Below are positions 63,773 through 64,000 of a stretch of 64,000 nucleotides of DNA, in pieces. Position 1 is the stretch's first letter, and every line of letters starts with the position of its first letter. Below the pieces are notes generated by a model, which was given only the letters and a program-made list of their open reading frames with translations, had not been told where the DNA came from and made no database searches. The position numbers were made by a program, and so were the translations under genes. The stretch is from Epiperipatus broadwayi (lineage: Eukaryota; Onychophora; Udeonychophora; Euonychophora; Peripatidae), in NCBI GenBank assembly GCA_028023455.1, contig JAQFVV010006354.1, positions 560,001-624,000 of the forward strand, in the 5' to 3' direction.

Positions 63773-63880
63773 TGTCAAGCGTTGGTGGTCAATAGATCAG
63801 CACAGCTGCTTTACAAGCAGTTGCCCCGGATTAGCGGGTTCGCTTCCCGGCCGATGCCATGATACATGGAAAAAAAAAAG
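63773..63880 (+). mobile_element. Short tRNA-derived SINE, copy 3 (best preserved)
   Basis: TGTCAAGCGTTGGTGGTCAA begins a tRNA-like fold. Stem GCTGC/GCAGT encloses the seven-base loop TTTACAA with TAC in the anticodon position. The B-box GGGTTCGCTTCCC (63836-63848) is near consensus and forms a 4-bp T-stem. GCCATGATACATGG and an A-run follow. The element is only about 100 bp, a tRNA-like head plus A-tail without a separate body. The acceptor arm is not closed, so it is not a functional tRNA gene. Confidence 0.75.
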
Positions 63881-64000
63881 GTTAATAAATTTGTTTTTGA
63901 AATTTATTAATTTGTCATTAATATTATTGCTAAACAGTATCCATATTATTATTGTTATTGCTATCACCATTGTCATCACTCAATATGATTAATTTTATTA

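Noticed and set aside
63773-63850. Genuine tRNA-Val(TAC) gene
   Set aside because: The acceptor stem does not close, the T-stem is one pair short, and related copies with A-tails exist, so it is a SINE head.

Overview
This is a strongly AT-rich piece of a metazoan, probably invertebrate, nuclear genome. The signs are Penelope-like retroelements (PLEs) with GIY-YIG endonucleases, RTE-type and Tx1/L1-type LINEs, tRNA-derived SINEs, many (TA)n and (TTA)n microsatellites, and a CCCTAA-type (TTAGGG) array inside a transposon. The array argues weakly against an arthropod. I recognise no complete host gene, no true tRNA or rRNA gene and no CRISPR array. Almost everything that can be supported is mobile DNA in several states of decay.

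Layout. 1-2.3 kb: AT-rich DNA and a 1.2-kb terminal-inverted-repeat element carrying a telomere-like array. 2.8-6.2 kb and 14.4-17.1 kb: two long copies of one TG...CA-bounded unit (solo-LTR-like) in opposite orientation, each set in a (TA)n tract. The left copy is interrupted by a PLE fragment with an 11-bp target duplication, and the right copy shows the uninterrupted site. 8.4-9.1 kb: C-terminal half of another PLE with a hammerhead-like 3' tail. 9.6-9.95 kb: an unassigned coding relic. 17-23.6 kb: mostly featureless AT-rich DNA with one possible host terminal exon at 19.6 kb. 23.7-26.4 kb: a PLE palindrome followed by a longer PLE copy (RT plus GIY-YIG). 28.9 kb: a tandem tRNA-derived SINE. 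32.3-35.2 kb: three copies of a roughly 200-bp repeat that carries a recognisable type I hammerhead ribozyme. 38.3 kb: a possible exon. 40.4 kb: a small MITE. 41-45.1 kb: a decayed Tx1/L1-type LINE, interrupted by a hammerhead plus tRNA-like short element. 46-50 kb: RTE fragments, a fourth PLE family, and short tRNA SINEs. 55.2 kb: RTE 3' end. 57.7-59.4 kb and 61.2-63.5 kb: two more PLE copies. 63.8 kb: another short SINE.

Two themes stand out. First, four of the PLE loci have an inverted copy of their own 3' end where the 5' part should be, and most PLE copies sit beside TA-rich microsatellites. Second, several hammerhead-like motifs occur near these PLEs, some in short non-coding repeats. 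This is the arrangement expected if a PLE machinery mobilises small ribozyme-bearing RNAs (retrozyme-like). All PLE and LINE reading frames show truncations, frameshifts or stops, so no copy here looks autonomous. Family assignments come from reading motifs by eye; no database search was possible.
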